Source: Afipia sp.
GTDB taxonomy: Bacteria > Pseudomonadota > Alphaproteobacteria > Rhizobiales > Xanthobacteraceae
Assembly: GCA_024707075.1 (NCBI GenBank)
Contig: JANQAK010000003.1
Coordinates: forward strand, 1,178,001-1,242,000
Direction: 5' to 3'
DNA length: 64,000 nt
Below, piece by piece: positions 11,001 to 20,549 of the stretch. How positions within the stretch are numbered: the stretch's first letter is position 1; each line of letters starts with the position of its first letter. The position numbers and the translations under genes were made by a program. The notes under the pieces were generated by a model. It ran no database searches, was not told the origin of the DNA, and saw only the letters and a program-made list of their open reading frames with translations.

Positions 11001-14000
11001 GAAATTGGCACTCGTCAGAGGCACCGCATCGCCATCGCCGTCGGTGGCAACGACCAAGCCGCCCAGACTGATAGAGAGCGTATCCTCGAAACCAGTCTCC
11101 ACTGGAGCAGTCGAAATATCAGTTGTCAGAGGATGATCAATCTGATCGAGCAACTGGAAGGTCCATGATCCATCAGGATTGACGGTAAGCGAGAATACAC
11201 TTCGCCCGTCGTGCGCCTTCGCCGTAACCGTATTGCCGGAGATAGATGCGTCGTCGATCTCCGAATCCTGTGATTTCAGGTTGAGACCGGCGATCCAGCT
11301 TTTTGCATCAGCCTGCGTCACCAGCTTGAACGCCGTGCTGCCGGGGCCATCGGCGCCAAAATGCACAAGGGCATTCAGCGAATTGGCGTCGTTCGAATGG
11401 TAGACGGCCTGATTCTGTTCCGGCTGTTTCGCCTGAGCGGCCACCATCTGAATTTCCAATAGAGCCCCCCGTCAAACCGTCTTCGTCGACCGCCCCGATG
11501 ACAAGTCCGTCAGCTACAATGATCGGCATGTCGTCGTTGACTGTCACGATAAACGAGCCCGACGCGCTGTCGCCGTCGGAATCCGTCGCGGTGTAGTTGA
11601 AGGTAAGCGTGACGTCGTTCTCGTTGCCGCCATCGGCATGGTCGAGGTTGTCATGCAGGGTGAATTTGAATGAGCCGGTCGCGTCATCGGACAGGCTCAC
11701 CTCGAAGACCAGACGGTCCGAGGTCTGGTAGCCGGCAGTACCGCTGTCGACATAACCGACAAGCCGGGTCCCTTCATCCACCAGCGCAAATTTGACGACA
11801 TCGCCGTTCGACTTCAGGGTAGACACGCCGCCCACAGTCACATTGGTGTCTGCAAAGGTCAGGTTGCGGCCAGTCAAGCCGGGAATGCCGCCCACACCGT
11901 CCTGTTTGCCGCTGACGTCATTGACGTCGCCATTGTCTGCGCCCCACTGGATATTGAGATCCGCCGTGACGAATGCCGAATTGCTCGGCGCGTCGCCGGT
12001 CTGGTTGCTATCGCCAATACCATGGGCGTTGTCATTGTTGAGACCGTCCTCATCAACGACGGCACTGACCGCAGGCGTCTGAACGATCGGAATATCGTCG
12101 CGAATCTGAATCGTGAACGCACCGGTGCCGAATGTCACGGTGTCGCCGTCACCGTCGCGCGCGATGATGTACTTGGAAAGATCGATCGATGTGCTGAGCA
12201 CATTTTCGCCGCTACCTGCGGGATGATCGACGTGATCCTTCAACGTAAAGACATACGAGCCGTCGTCACCGACGGTGAGCGTGAATATTTCGCGGTCGCC
12301 GGTGCCAAATCCTGAACCGGGGATACCGTTTTCAACGTAACCACGCAGGGTCGTGCCGTTGGATGAAATCAGCACATGCTGGGCAACACCATTATCGGTC
12401 GATGTCAGACCGGAATCGATCGGACTCTGAGTCTTGAGCGAGAACGCATTGCTCGCGTGCGCGCCATCCGCGCCGAAATTCACCAGCGCATTAAGTGCAC
12501 CGATAGCGCCCGTGAATGTCGCGGATGCGGGTGTCGGTCCGGTTTCACCCGTTCGCCCCGCGTCCAGATTACCTGCGCCGCCGCTCGCGGCGGTCAAGCC
12601 ATCTTCGTCGACCTCGACGTTGATGGTACCGGCCACCATCTTCGGGCCGTCGTCTTTGAATTCAATCCTGCTTCCGATATCCACCAGATCGGTATCGAAA
12701 TCGCCGTCCCCGTCCGTGGCGGTCACTGCCACGAACAGCGCGCCATCCTTGATGTCGATTGAATCGTTGTAATCGGCAGCAGTGCTGCCTGCATCCGGAT
12801 GATATAGCGAAACATACTGGACGAGCGAAATCTGGCCGCTTGTCGGATCGATGGTGAGAGCGAAAGCAGCGAATTCATTGCTGGTGTCGCCGTCATTCCC
12901 CGGCCTGCCGTCACCGCCCACTTCATAACGGCCGACAATATAATTGCCGTCCTGGAACAGATAGATACTGCGGCCTTCCGTGGTCTTGAGACCGGAATCG
13001 GTGCCGTTGTGGGCAAGCTGCAATGCGTACTTCAGTCCGCCACTGGCCTGGGGGCCGTCCGCACCATAGTCGACGCTGAACTGAACGATCGCACCGGTGC
13101 TTTGGGCATAACCAATCGGTCCGCTAGCAGGCAGAACATGGGGATCTTCGCCCTTCAGGCCAGAGACGCCTGCGAACAATTCCGACAAGTCAGCGACGTC
13201 GTCGCTTCCCGCATTGATGCCGGGCGTTTCATCGTGGACGACATCCGCGCCGTGCTTAAGCTGAAGATGGGAAATCTCGGGGCCATCGTCCTGGAACACG
13301 ATACGACCGCCGATGTCGACCGATGCCGAGCTGACATCGCCGTCGGAATCCGTAACGGTGATCTTTGCAAATATCTTGTCGTCGAGCGTCTGCTGGACCG
13401 GATGGTTGTCACCGGGCGACGCATCATTCCAATTGGTTCCGTTGTCGTTGCTTTCGTCCGAATCGCCTTTGTCGTCGTGCCGGATCGAGAGATATTGGGC
13501 AACGCTAATCTGGCCGTTCTGGCTGAGATAAATGGCGAAGGCGGCTGGATCAGTCTCCGTGGAGACCGAACCATTGCCATCAAGATCGGCTCGTCCGACA
13601 ATCAGATCGCCTTCCTTGACCAGCCAGATGTGAAGACCTTCCGTGGTCTTCAGGCCGGAATCGACGCTGGTGAATCCGTCCGGGAGCTCAAGCGAGAATA
13701 CGCGCGTCGCAGCAGGCGCGTCGGCGCCAATGACGGAGGTGTCGATGACAATGGCATCGCCGTCGCGGGCATAGCCAATCGCGTCGGTGTGATTGCCCGG
13801 CGTGACATCCGGATCGTCGCCCTTGTTTTCCAGCGCAGCGAATGCGGTCTGAGCTGACGGAGACAACTGACTGAACGTCACATCGTCCGAGCCGAAATCG
13901 ATGCCCGGCGTTTCATCGACGATGACGCTTTCATTTCCGTTCAGCTTGATGTGGGCAACCGGATGGTCGTCCTGAACCTTGACGATGAACTTGCCGTCCA

Positions 14001-15735
14001 GCGTTATGCTGTCGCCGTCATAGTCGGTGGCGGTGATGATGTGACCGAAGTTGATCCCGTCGATCAGGGTAAAGCCGCCAGGCTGATCCGAGCGCAACTC
14101 GAAATCGTTGGCTGGATCGGACGAGTTCTGATGCATCAACTCGTCATACAAACGGAATTCATAAGCACCGGTCGTCTGGTCAACGCGGAGTTCAAAAACC
14201 TTATTGCCAGTGTTTCCGACTTGATCGGGACCGAAATTGGGGTCCGGCTCGTAGCCAGTCAGGATGACCCAGTTGCCGGATGTTGACGTCTCATAGAATA
14301 GTTTGAGTCCGTTCTCGCTTGCAGGCTGCACCGACTGTTTCGAAAACAGTCCAAGGCTTGTCATGTACTCGACGGCATTATCGGTAAATCCGAAAATGTG
14401 CGGCGTCTCCTCCCCTCCCTGCGGGAAAGCATCGGCGCCAATGCTGACAGTCCCCGCCAAAGTCCCGGAAATGTAGGCCGGGCCGCCAGATACCTGACTC
14501 GGATCGCCCGTCGCCGATCCGTCTGCACTGCCGTCGTCAGGGCTCGTCCCTCTCGACCACGGCGTGGCGATATCGTTCTCGTTCACGATCCGCGTCACAA
14601 CCGCACCGGTTACCACCGGAATGTCATCGATCACAGTGACGGCGAACGCGTCACCGGCGAGCGTAACGGGATCGCCGTCGCTGTCGACGGCATGGATGAG
14701 GGTTGTGAGATTGATGTCGAGCAGATTTTCGAGGTTGTCGCCGGCCGCGCCATTAAGCGTCGGATGATCAATCTGATCGTTCAGCGTGAATTCATAATCG
14801 CCATTAGCCGACACATGGAGCGTAAACACATGGCGTGTGCCAGCCCATGCTTCGATGGTGGTTTCGCCGGCGGCGCTGCTGAAGACCGTGTACTTTACGT
14901 CTTCGCCGAGCGACTTGACATTGTTGCCCACCGTGTCCTTGACGAAATCATTCTGCGGATCGGCGTCATTGGTCACATCCAGAATTGAGAACGTGAGTGC
15001 GCCGTCGCCACCAGTCACCAGACTCGTCAGCGAACCCTTGGCGTGAAGCGTGGTGATGGTGTGATCAGCAGGAGTATCGGCATCGCCGCCGGGGAAGGCG
15101 TTTTCATCCTCATTGCCCTGACCGGCTGCGGTATTCTCAAGGAAGGGGGAAAGCTCCTCCTCTTCCACAACGCCTCTGACCTGTGCACCGGCGACCTGCG
15201 TCGGGAAAAGATCGACTGCGGCAGGCGCAGGAGTCAAATCTGTCGTGACGACAAAATTTCCGAGTTCTTCCTGGCCCAGCAAATCAAGCGGATTGCCGCC
15301 GTTCAGCGGATCAACCGAACTGTCATGGAAATTCGCGCCACTCGCGGCAGCACCGCCGCCATCGCCGGCCGCCGGCAGTACCGACTGGTCATCCGTGATT
15401 GGGAACATGCCGGCGAACTGTTCGCCTGATACGTCGCGCCCTGCGCCCAACTCAACATTGAAATTGCTGAGCGGCTTGCCGGTCAGATCGAAAAAAGGCT
15501 CGACGGTCACCGTCGATCGATTGTCGAAAAGAATGATCAGCTTTGTGCCGACGTGGACGAGAGTCATTTTCTCGTTCGCGACGGTCGACATATCGAGCTT
15601 GGTATTTTGATCGAAACCAAGATCGAGCGTGACTGCCTGATCGCCTTGAGGTTTGACGACCTTCACGATCTTTGGCGACGAAGACCCCTGAGGTGATGCG
15701 GCATCTGCTTGTGCAATAACTACGCGCTCATTCAT
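5061..15735 (-). CDS. Giant Lap/RTX-type secreted adhesin with VWA and cadherin-like repeats, interrupted by a 1-base insertion
   Basis: This is a surface adhesin of about 3,557 residues after correcting one frameshift. ATG 15735 ([11 protein letters not shown]) has a GAGGG ribosome site; the 16-codon upstream extension is unlikely. N-terminal retention module: PAAG at residues 121-124 matches the LapG cleavage consensus. Next come T1SS-143-type repeats (VDEDGLT...FGADG), a von Willebrand A domain with MIDAS motif DTSGS (about 9715-9180), and four 102-residue cadherin-like repeats (about 8046-6815). A jelly-roll-like segment lies at about 6600-6080. RTX nonapeptides (GGNDxLxGG style, about 5960-5420) and a C-terminal secretion signal complete it. 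The N-terminal frame ends at 11308 and the C-terminal frame opens at 11471. The shift lies near 11395-11425, where GETAGTESG gives way to [19 protein letters not shown]. If the break is real, the N-terminal half loses its secretion signal. Confidence 0.9.
6815..8046 (-). repeat. Four tandem 306-bp repeats encoding cadherin-like domains
   Basis: Near-identical blocks recur every 306 bp (TCAC anchor points at 6815, 7121, 7427 and 7733). Each encodes a 102-residue unit containing [16 protein letters not shown], then AGGRFAI, then SHTITVKA. The middle copies are the most alike, which suggests recent duplication or gene conversion inside the adhesin gene. Confidence 0.85.
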
Positions 15736-15980
15736 AACTTCGCCCTCATCAGAACTTTGCGGGCAGTCTTTCGCAGACTGCACAAATTGAGAAAATATTA
15801 ATGTTTATATTCACTTAACTTGATGGAACCGTCAATAAAACAGCGGGAGGGAGTCACGTTTCATTCGCGGCTTGGTTAAATCGGCAACACAACCCATGGT
15901 TGTGGCAAAAGTATCGATTTCCAGGCCAGGCTTGTCCGAACGGTCTGGTTCCGTTAAGGATTGCGGCGGGGATCTGAAAA

Positions 15981-16367
15981 ATGATGATATTTAAGCGATT
16001 TTTTGCACTGACAGCATTGGCCGTAGCATCCCTTGGGACGCTATCGGGAGCCGCGCAGGCTGGCGGGCTTTGTGCCGACTTCATCTTGACCTGCGAAAAT
16101 GGGCGCACCTACCCGTTTTGTCCCCGGGCCATCAGCGAGGCGGGCGACATTGTAACGGGCAATCTGGTCACCGGGCCGCACAGCAGCGTGCATATGCGCC
16201 TGATTCCGATGGGAATCGGATATCGGTACGCTGGCAAGGGCATCTGGTTCGACGGGTTTGAGAGCGCTGCCGCGCTCTATTTCGACAAGAACGCACCCTT
16301 GGCGTGCACGGTCTCACGCCGGGCCGGCGAGCCGCCAGTCACGCCGGTTCTCTATACAAAATACTGA
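15981..16367 (+). CDS. Small secreted protein of unknown function
   Basis: This is a 128-residue protein with a clear Sec signal peptide (MMIFKRFFALTALAVASLG... then AQAGG, cleavage near residue 27). The mature part has four cysteines (in GGLCADF, LTCENG, PFCPRA and LACTVS) that could form two disulfides. No known domain was recognised. It is divergent from the adhesin gene, with 245 nt between the two starts, so both promoters must lie at 15736-15980. Co-regulation with the adhesin is possible but not shown. Confidence 0.65.
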   Translation: MMIFKRFFALTALAVASLGTLSGAAQAGGLCADFILTCENGRTYPFCPRAISEAGDIVTGNLVTGPHSSVHMRLIPMGIGYRYAGKGIWFDGFESAAALYFDKNAPLACTVSRRAGEPPVTPVLYTKY

Positions 16368-16430
16368 CAATTCCTGACGGTTACTCGGAGGAGTCGACGC
16401 GTTTCCGCGTCGCTTCCCGACCGTGCGCGA

Positions 16431-17186
16431 TTAACCCTCGATCACGCGCTCCACATGCACGCGGCGGCAGTCCATCTCATATTCGAGATCCTGCACCGGC
16501 GGACGATTGAAATGCCACGTCAGGCCCTGCCGGAAGATGCCGCGCTTGCCGAGTTCGCTTTCGATGAACGGATAAATGTCGTGCACCGTATAGAGCTGCG
16601 TGCCGGTGACTTGGCTCCAGTCACCGCCAAACGCGCTCATACGCCGCTCCATCTCGCCGAGAACCCACCTCGCCTTCTCAAGCATCGCCGCCGGTGACGT
16701 GTCGCCGAGCCGGATGGCATGATCACGATAATTCGACTTGCCTTCGGGGGCTTCGCCGCTGCCGGCGATCACGAACGACGCCGGCGCGTTTGCTGCGGGC
16801 ACCGTATACGAGAACGCGTAGAAGCCCGGCTCCGATGGCGGATCGATCTTCGGACACACATTGCTGCGCGCCACCGGATTGACGCCATCCGGCATCAATC
16901 CCCACGCTTTCAGCGTGCCGGTATATTCCTCATTGAACTTGACGAAGCCGCTTTCGGTGAACGGTGCCGGCGATCGCAACTCACAAGCGGCGAACGCGCT
17001 CAAGGGCTGGCCGGCATCCTTCAGAGTCTGTGCAATGCGCTCGAACCCCTGACGCAGCGGCACCGGCTTGGTGAACCGGACCCGTTCAAGCATGAACCCC
17101 GGCAGCGCCGCGACGCCGGCGGAATACTGGCTGACGCCCGGCATGAACCGGTAGCCGCTGTTGGGTGCTTCGACAGTCTCGATCAT
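16431..17186 (-). CDS. CnbZ-like putative deaminase (RidA-superfamily-like)
   Basis: This 251-residue protein lies 53 nt downstream of livF, as the last gene of the Liv operon. It resembles proteins annotated as 2-amino-5-chloromuconate deaminase CnbZ: YRFMPGVSQYSAGVA near the N-terminus, a CELRSPAPFTESGF block, ARSNVCPKIDPP, and a C-terminal GTQLYTVHDIYPF segment with RidA-like spacing. The family name comes from recall of these motifs, not from a search, and the substrate is unknown. No signal peptide is seen. Its place beside a Liv transporter suggests that it processes an imported nitrogenous compound. Confidence 0.6.
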   Translation of the reverse strand: MIETVEAPNSGYRFMPGVSQYSAGVAALPGFMLERVRFTKPVPLRQGFERIAQTLKDAGQPLSAFAACELRSPAPFTESGFVKFNEEYTGTLKAWGLMPDGVNPVARSNVCPKIDPPSEPGFYAFSYTVPAANAPASFVIAGSGEAPEGKSNYRDHAIRLGDTSPAAMLEKARWVLGEMERRMSAFGGDWSQVTGTQLYTVHDIYPFIESELGKRGIFRQGLTWHFNRPPVQDLEYEMDCRRVHVERVIEG

Positions 17187-17239
17187 TGTTGCCTCTTCTT
17201 ATTAGCTTGGCGGGTTTTCTGTTTTCAGTGGGACTCAAA

Positions 17240-17983
17240 CTAGTCTTCGAGAACGCCGAGATAGGCGTCGCGGATGATCGGATCGGCCAGCAGTTCCGCG
17301 CCAGAGCCGGCGCGAACGATCCGGCCCATATCCATGACGAAGGCCGCGTGACACAGATCGAGCGCCGTCGTCACGTCCTGTTCGACCAGCAGAATCGACA
17401 TGCCCTCGGCGTTGAGCGTACGGAGCGCGGCGACAAGCTGCTCGACCAGCAGCGGCGACAGGCCGAGCGACAGTTCGTCGATCATCAGCAGCTTCGGTGC
17501 GCTCATCAAACCGCGCCCGATCGCGCACATCTGCTGCTCGCCGCCGGACAACGTCGCCGCCGCCTGATTGCGGCGCTCGAACAGCTTCGGGAATGTCGCG
17601 TAGACGCGATCCATATCGCGACTGATTTCGGCACGCGGCACGTTACGCGAATAAGCGCCCATCAAGAGATTGTCTTCGATGCTCATGGCGCCGAACAGCC
17701 GCCGGCCCTCCGGCACATGCACGATGCCGTGCGACAGGATCTCTGCCGCGGTGGCGTGAGCGAGATCGATACCGTCGGCGCGATAGCTGCCGGACTGGAT
17801 CTGGATCAAGCCCGATAGCGCGCGCATCAACGTCGTCTTGCCCGCACCGTTGGAGCCGATCAGCGCGGTGATCTCCTTGCGGCGAACAACAAGATCGATG
17901 CCCCACAGCACCTGGACCTCGCCATAGCCCGCGCGCAAGCCTTGCAGTTCGAGAACGGGTGTCTCAGCCAAAATATCAGCCAT
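17240..17983 (-). CDS. livF: Liv-type ABC transporter ATP-binding protein LivF
   Basis: Cytoplasmic ATPase of a branched-chain amino acid/amide family (HAAT) importer. It has Walker A GSNGAGKTT, signature LSGGEQQ and Walker B LLMIDELS, and the short LivF form ends in DAYLGVLED. The ATG at 17983 (MADILAE) overlaps the livG stop in an ATGGCTGA junction, which fixes the start; the longer frame to 18004 would overlap further. It forms one operon with livG, livM, livH and the binding protein upstream. Confidence 0.92.
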   Translation of the reverse strand: MADILAETPVLELQGLRAGYGEVQVLWGIDLVVRRKEITALIGSNGAGKTTLMRALSGLIQIQSGSYRADGIDLAHATAAEILSHGIVHVPEGRRLFGAMSIEDNLLMGAYSRNVPRAEISRDMDRVYATFPKLFERRNQAAATLSGGEQQMCAIGRGLMSAPKLLMIDELSLGLSPLLVEQLVAALRTLNAEGMSILLVEQDVTTALDLCHAAFVMDMGRIVRAGSGAELLADPIIRDAYLGVLED

Positions 17984-18725
17984 GTGCACCCGCCCTCTGC
18001 GCATATTGCTGGCCGAGATAGGCTTCGACCACGGCCGGATTCTTGATCACGTCGCGTGGCGAGCCATCGGCGATCAACTGGCCGTTGTGCAGCACCACGA
18101 TCCGCGTGCAGACATTCAGCACCACCTTCATCAGATGCTCGATCATCACGATGGTGATGCCGCTTTCCGCGAGCTGATGGATGAGCTTCGTGGCCCGCTC
18201 CACTTCGGCGGTATTGAGACCCGCATTGACCTCGTCGAGAAACAGCAGCTTCGGCTTCATCGCCAGCGCCTTCGCCAGTTCAAGCCGCTTGCGCATCGCC
18301 AGCGTCAGCGTCGCCGCGGATTGATCGGACTGCGCTTCAAGGCCCACAAAGGCGAGATGAGCGCGCGCTTCCTCGCGCGCCGACTTGATGCTCTCGCCGG
18401 GCTGCGAAAACAGCGCGGCGGCAGCAACATTGTCCAGCGCGCTGAACTCCGCGAACGGCTGTACGATCTGGAACGTGCGGGACAGTCCGAGCCGCGCCGA
18501 CTGATAGGTTTTGACGCGGGTGATGTCCTGGCCCATGAAGGTCACGGTTCCGGAACTTGCCGGTGTCACGCCGGTGACGACATTCACCAGCGTGGTCTTG
18601 CCCGCGCCATTAGGACCAATAAGCCCGAGCACTTCGCCCTTGCTGACGTTCAGCGACACGTCGCGCAGCGCCTTCAGGCCGCTGAAATTCCGGGAAACAG
18701 ACTGGAGCTTGAGGATTTCAGACAC
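17976..18725 (-). CDS. livG: Liv-type ABC transporter ATP-binding protein LivG
   Basis: Second ATPase of the same importer, 249 residues. It has Walker A GPNGAGKTT, a LivG-style insertion with TFQIVQPFAEFSALDNV, and Walker B LLFLDEVNAGL. The C-terminus VVEAYLGQQYAQ is typical of LivG. The GTG start at 18725 overlaps the livM stop by 8 nt (GTGTCTGA), indicating translational coupling. The signature region reads LTLAMRKRLELAKAL in place of the usual LSGG or LPYG, a LivG-like degeneration. Partner of the LivF at 17240-17983. Confidence 0.92.
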   Translation of the reverse strand: MSEILKLQSVSRNFSGLKALRDVSLNVSKGEVLGLIGPNGAGKTTLVNVVTGVTPASSGTVTFMGQDITRVKTYQSARLGLSRTFQIVQPFAEFSALDNVAAAALFSQPGESIKSAREEARAHLAFVGLEAQSDQSAATLTLAMRKRLELAKALAMKPKLLFLDEVNAGLNTAEVERATKLIHQLAESGITIVMIEHLMKVVLNVCTRIVVLHNGQLIADGSPRDVIKNPAVVEAYLGQQYAQRAGAHG

Positions 18726-19653
18726 GCTTCGGCCTCCATGACAGGAGACGATCGCGGATCGACATCAATCCGTGCGGCAGGAACAGCAACAGCACGACGA
18801 TCAGAACGCCGAGCACGCCGCTGTGGATCTGGATGTAGTTGCGCCAGACCACCTCCTCGAGGCCGAGATAGACAAACGCCCCAACAAGAACGCCGAGTGG
18901 CGATCCGAGTCCGCCGATCAGCGCCATGACGATGGGCTTCACGGAATAAAGAATGTCAAATACATCCGACGGATCGATATAGTGCACCCACGCCGCATAG
19001 ACGCCGCCCGCCGCGCCGACGAAACAGGCTGACAGGCCGAAGGCAACGCTCTTGTAGAGCGTGGTGTTCAACCCGATCATGTTGGCGGCAGTCTCGTTCT
19101 GCCGGATGCAGGCGAGGCCAAAACCGAGCTTGGAGACTGCGACGATCACCACCATCAGCGCAGTGCCGAGCAGCAGCGCCCACATCACGTAGAAGAAGAA
19201 CGTCGCGTCCGCCATCACACCGGCTGCCGAGGTCAGCGGGATGTTCAGCCCCATGCCGCCGCCGGTGAGATCGGTGGCGTTGTTGACGAGTTCGCGAAAC
19301 ACCTCGATCAGCGACAGGCTGGCGATAGCAAAGTAATGTCCCCGCAAACGAAGCAGTGCTGCGCCGAGCAGGCCCGCCAGCGCAAACGACATGACGCCCG
19401 CGACGGCAACGGATACCAGCAGCGGCGCGCCCTTGCCGATCAGGACGCCCGCCGTGTAGGCGCCGAAGCCGAAAAAGGCGGCAGTGGCAAATGACGGATA
19501 GCCCGCAAAGCCGCCGACGATGTTCCATGACAGCGCAAGAATGCCGTACATGCAGGCGATGGTGCCAAGCCGCAGCGCATAGGAGCCGCCGAACAGCGGC
19601 AACGCGGCGATGCAGGCGACCAGCGCCAGCAGGATGAGGTTCGACCGCGTCAT
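18718..19653 (-). CDS. livM: Liv-type ABC transporter permease LivM
   Basis: Inner-membrane permease of 311 residues with about eight to ten hydrophobic segments and LivM hallmarks: ILALSWNIVGGFAGYPSFATAAFFGFGAY near the N-terminus, LRGHYFAIASL, and IGGLGSPLGVLVGA near the C-terminus. The start overlaps the livH stop by 4 nt (ATGA). With LivH it forms the membrane channel of the first Liv importer. Confidence 0.93.
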   Translation of the reverse strand: MTRSNLILLALVACIAALPLFGGSYALRLGTIACMYGILALSWNIVGGFAGYPSFATAAFFGFGAYTAGVLIGKGAPLLVSVAVAGVMSFALAGLLGAALLRLRGHYFAIASLSLIEVFRELVNNATDLTGGGMGLNIPLTSAAGVMADATFFFYVMWALLLGTALMVVIVAVSKLGFGLACIRQNETAANMIGLNTTLYKSVAFGLSACFVGAAGGVYAAWVHYIDPSDVFDILYSVKPIVMALIGGLGSPLGVLVGAFVYLGLEEVVWRNYIQIHSGVLGVLIVVLLLFLPHGLMSIRDRLLSWRPKRV

Positions 19654-20516
19654 TCAAATCCCTTCCGGCCGAGCAGGCCTTGGGGGCGCACGATCAGAAA
19701 GACGATCAAAAGCGCGAACGACAGCGTCGTCGCATGTGCGGGGCCGATCAGCGTCGAGCCGATGCCTTCGATCAGCGCCAGCAGAATGCCGCCCGCCAGC
19801 GCGCCGGACACGCTGCCAAGGCCGCCGAGCACGCAGACCACGAAGGCTTTGCCAAGATAGGCCGTGGAGGTGAGCGGCGAGATCGGAAAGATCAGCGCCA
19901 TCAGCACGCCGGCACAGCCCGCCAGCGCCGCGCCGAGCCCGAACGCAATGGCGTAGATCGAATTGACATCGACGCCCATCAGCCTGGCCGCGTCGCGGTC
20001 GAGCCGGACCGCAACGATGGCACGCCCGACGCGCAGCCGCCGCAGGATCAGATACAGCACAAGGGTCAGCGCCAGCGCCGACGCGGTTGCCATCAGACGG
20101 TCAACCGGCACGACCACATCGAACAGCGAGACCGAACCCATCGGCGGCGTCAGCGTCAGCTTCCGGTAGTCGGCCTTGAAGTAATAGATCATCGCGTTGT
20201 TGAGGATGAGATCGAGGCCGAACGTCAACGTCAGCGTGACCAGAACCGGCGCGGTGATGACGCGATTGAGAATCAGGCGCTGGATGACGTAACCGAGAAC
20301 GAAAAAGGCCGGGGCCGCGATAAGAAGCGCATACCACGGCGAGATGTGCAGCGACTGATAAAGCCCCCACGCGAGATAAGCACCGAGAACGATGAACGAC
20401 CCGTGGATCAGGTTGATGACGTTCAGCACACCCCAGACCAGCGAGAAGCCGATCGCGATGCACGCATACAGGCAGCCCAGCACCAGCGCATTGATCAGGA
20501 TCTGGGCCGCCAGCAT
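19650..20516 (-). CDS. livH: Liv-type ABC transporter permease LivH
   Basis: Inner-membrane permease of 288 residues with LivH landmarks: CLYACIAIGFSLVWGVLNVINLIHGSF at the N-terminus, GVDVNSIYAIAFGLGAALAG in the middle, and VLGGLGSVSGALAGGILL near the end. ATG 20516 lies 33 nt after the binding-protein stop. Substrate specificity cannot be read from the permease; the operon-linked deaminase hints at a nitrogenous or amide substrate. Confidence 0.93.
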   Translation of the reverse strand: MLAAQILINALVLGCLYACIAIGFSLVWGVLNVINLIHGSFIVLGAYLAWGLYQSLHISPWYALLIAAPAFFVLGYVIQRLILNRVITAPVLVTLTLTFGLDLILNNAMIYYFKADYRKLTLTPPMGSVSLFDVVVPVDRLMATASALALTLVLYLILRRLRVGRAIVAVRLDRDAARLMGVDVNSIYAIAFGLGAALAGCAGVLMALIFPISPLTSTAYLGKAFVVCVLGGLGSVSGALAGGILLALIEGIGSTLIGPAHATTLSFALLIVFLIVRPQGLLGRKGFE

Positions 20517-20549
20517 GTCGGGTTTCCGCTTTCCTTCAGCCGATCAGGA

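Noticed and set aside
5145-15429. Many + strand ORFs across the adhesin
   Set aside because: Repetitive antisense shadows of a repeat-rich coding sequence; no start signals or families.
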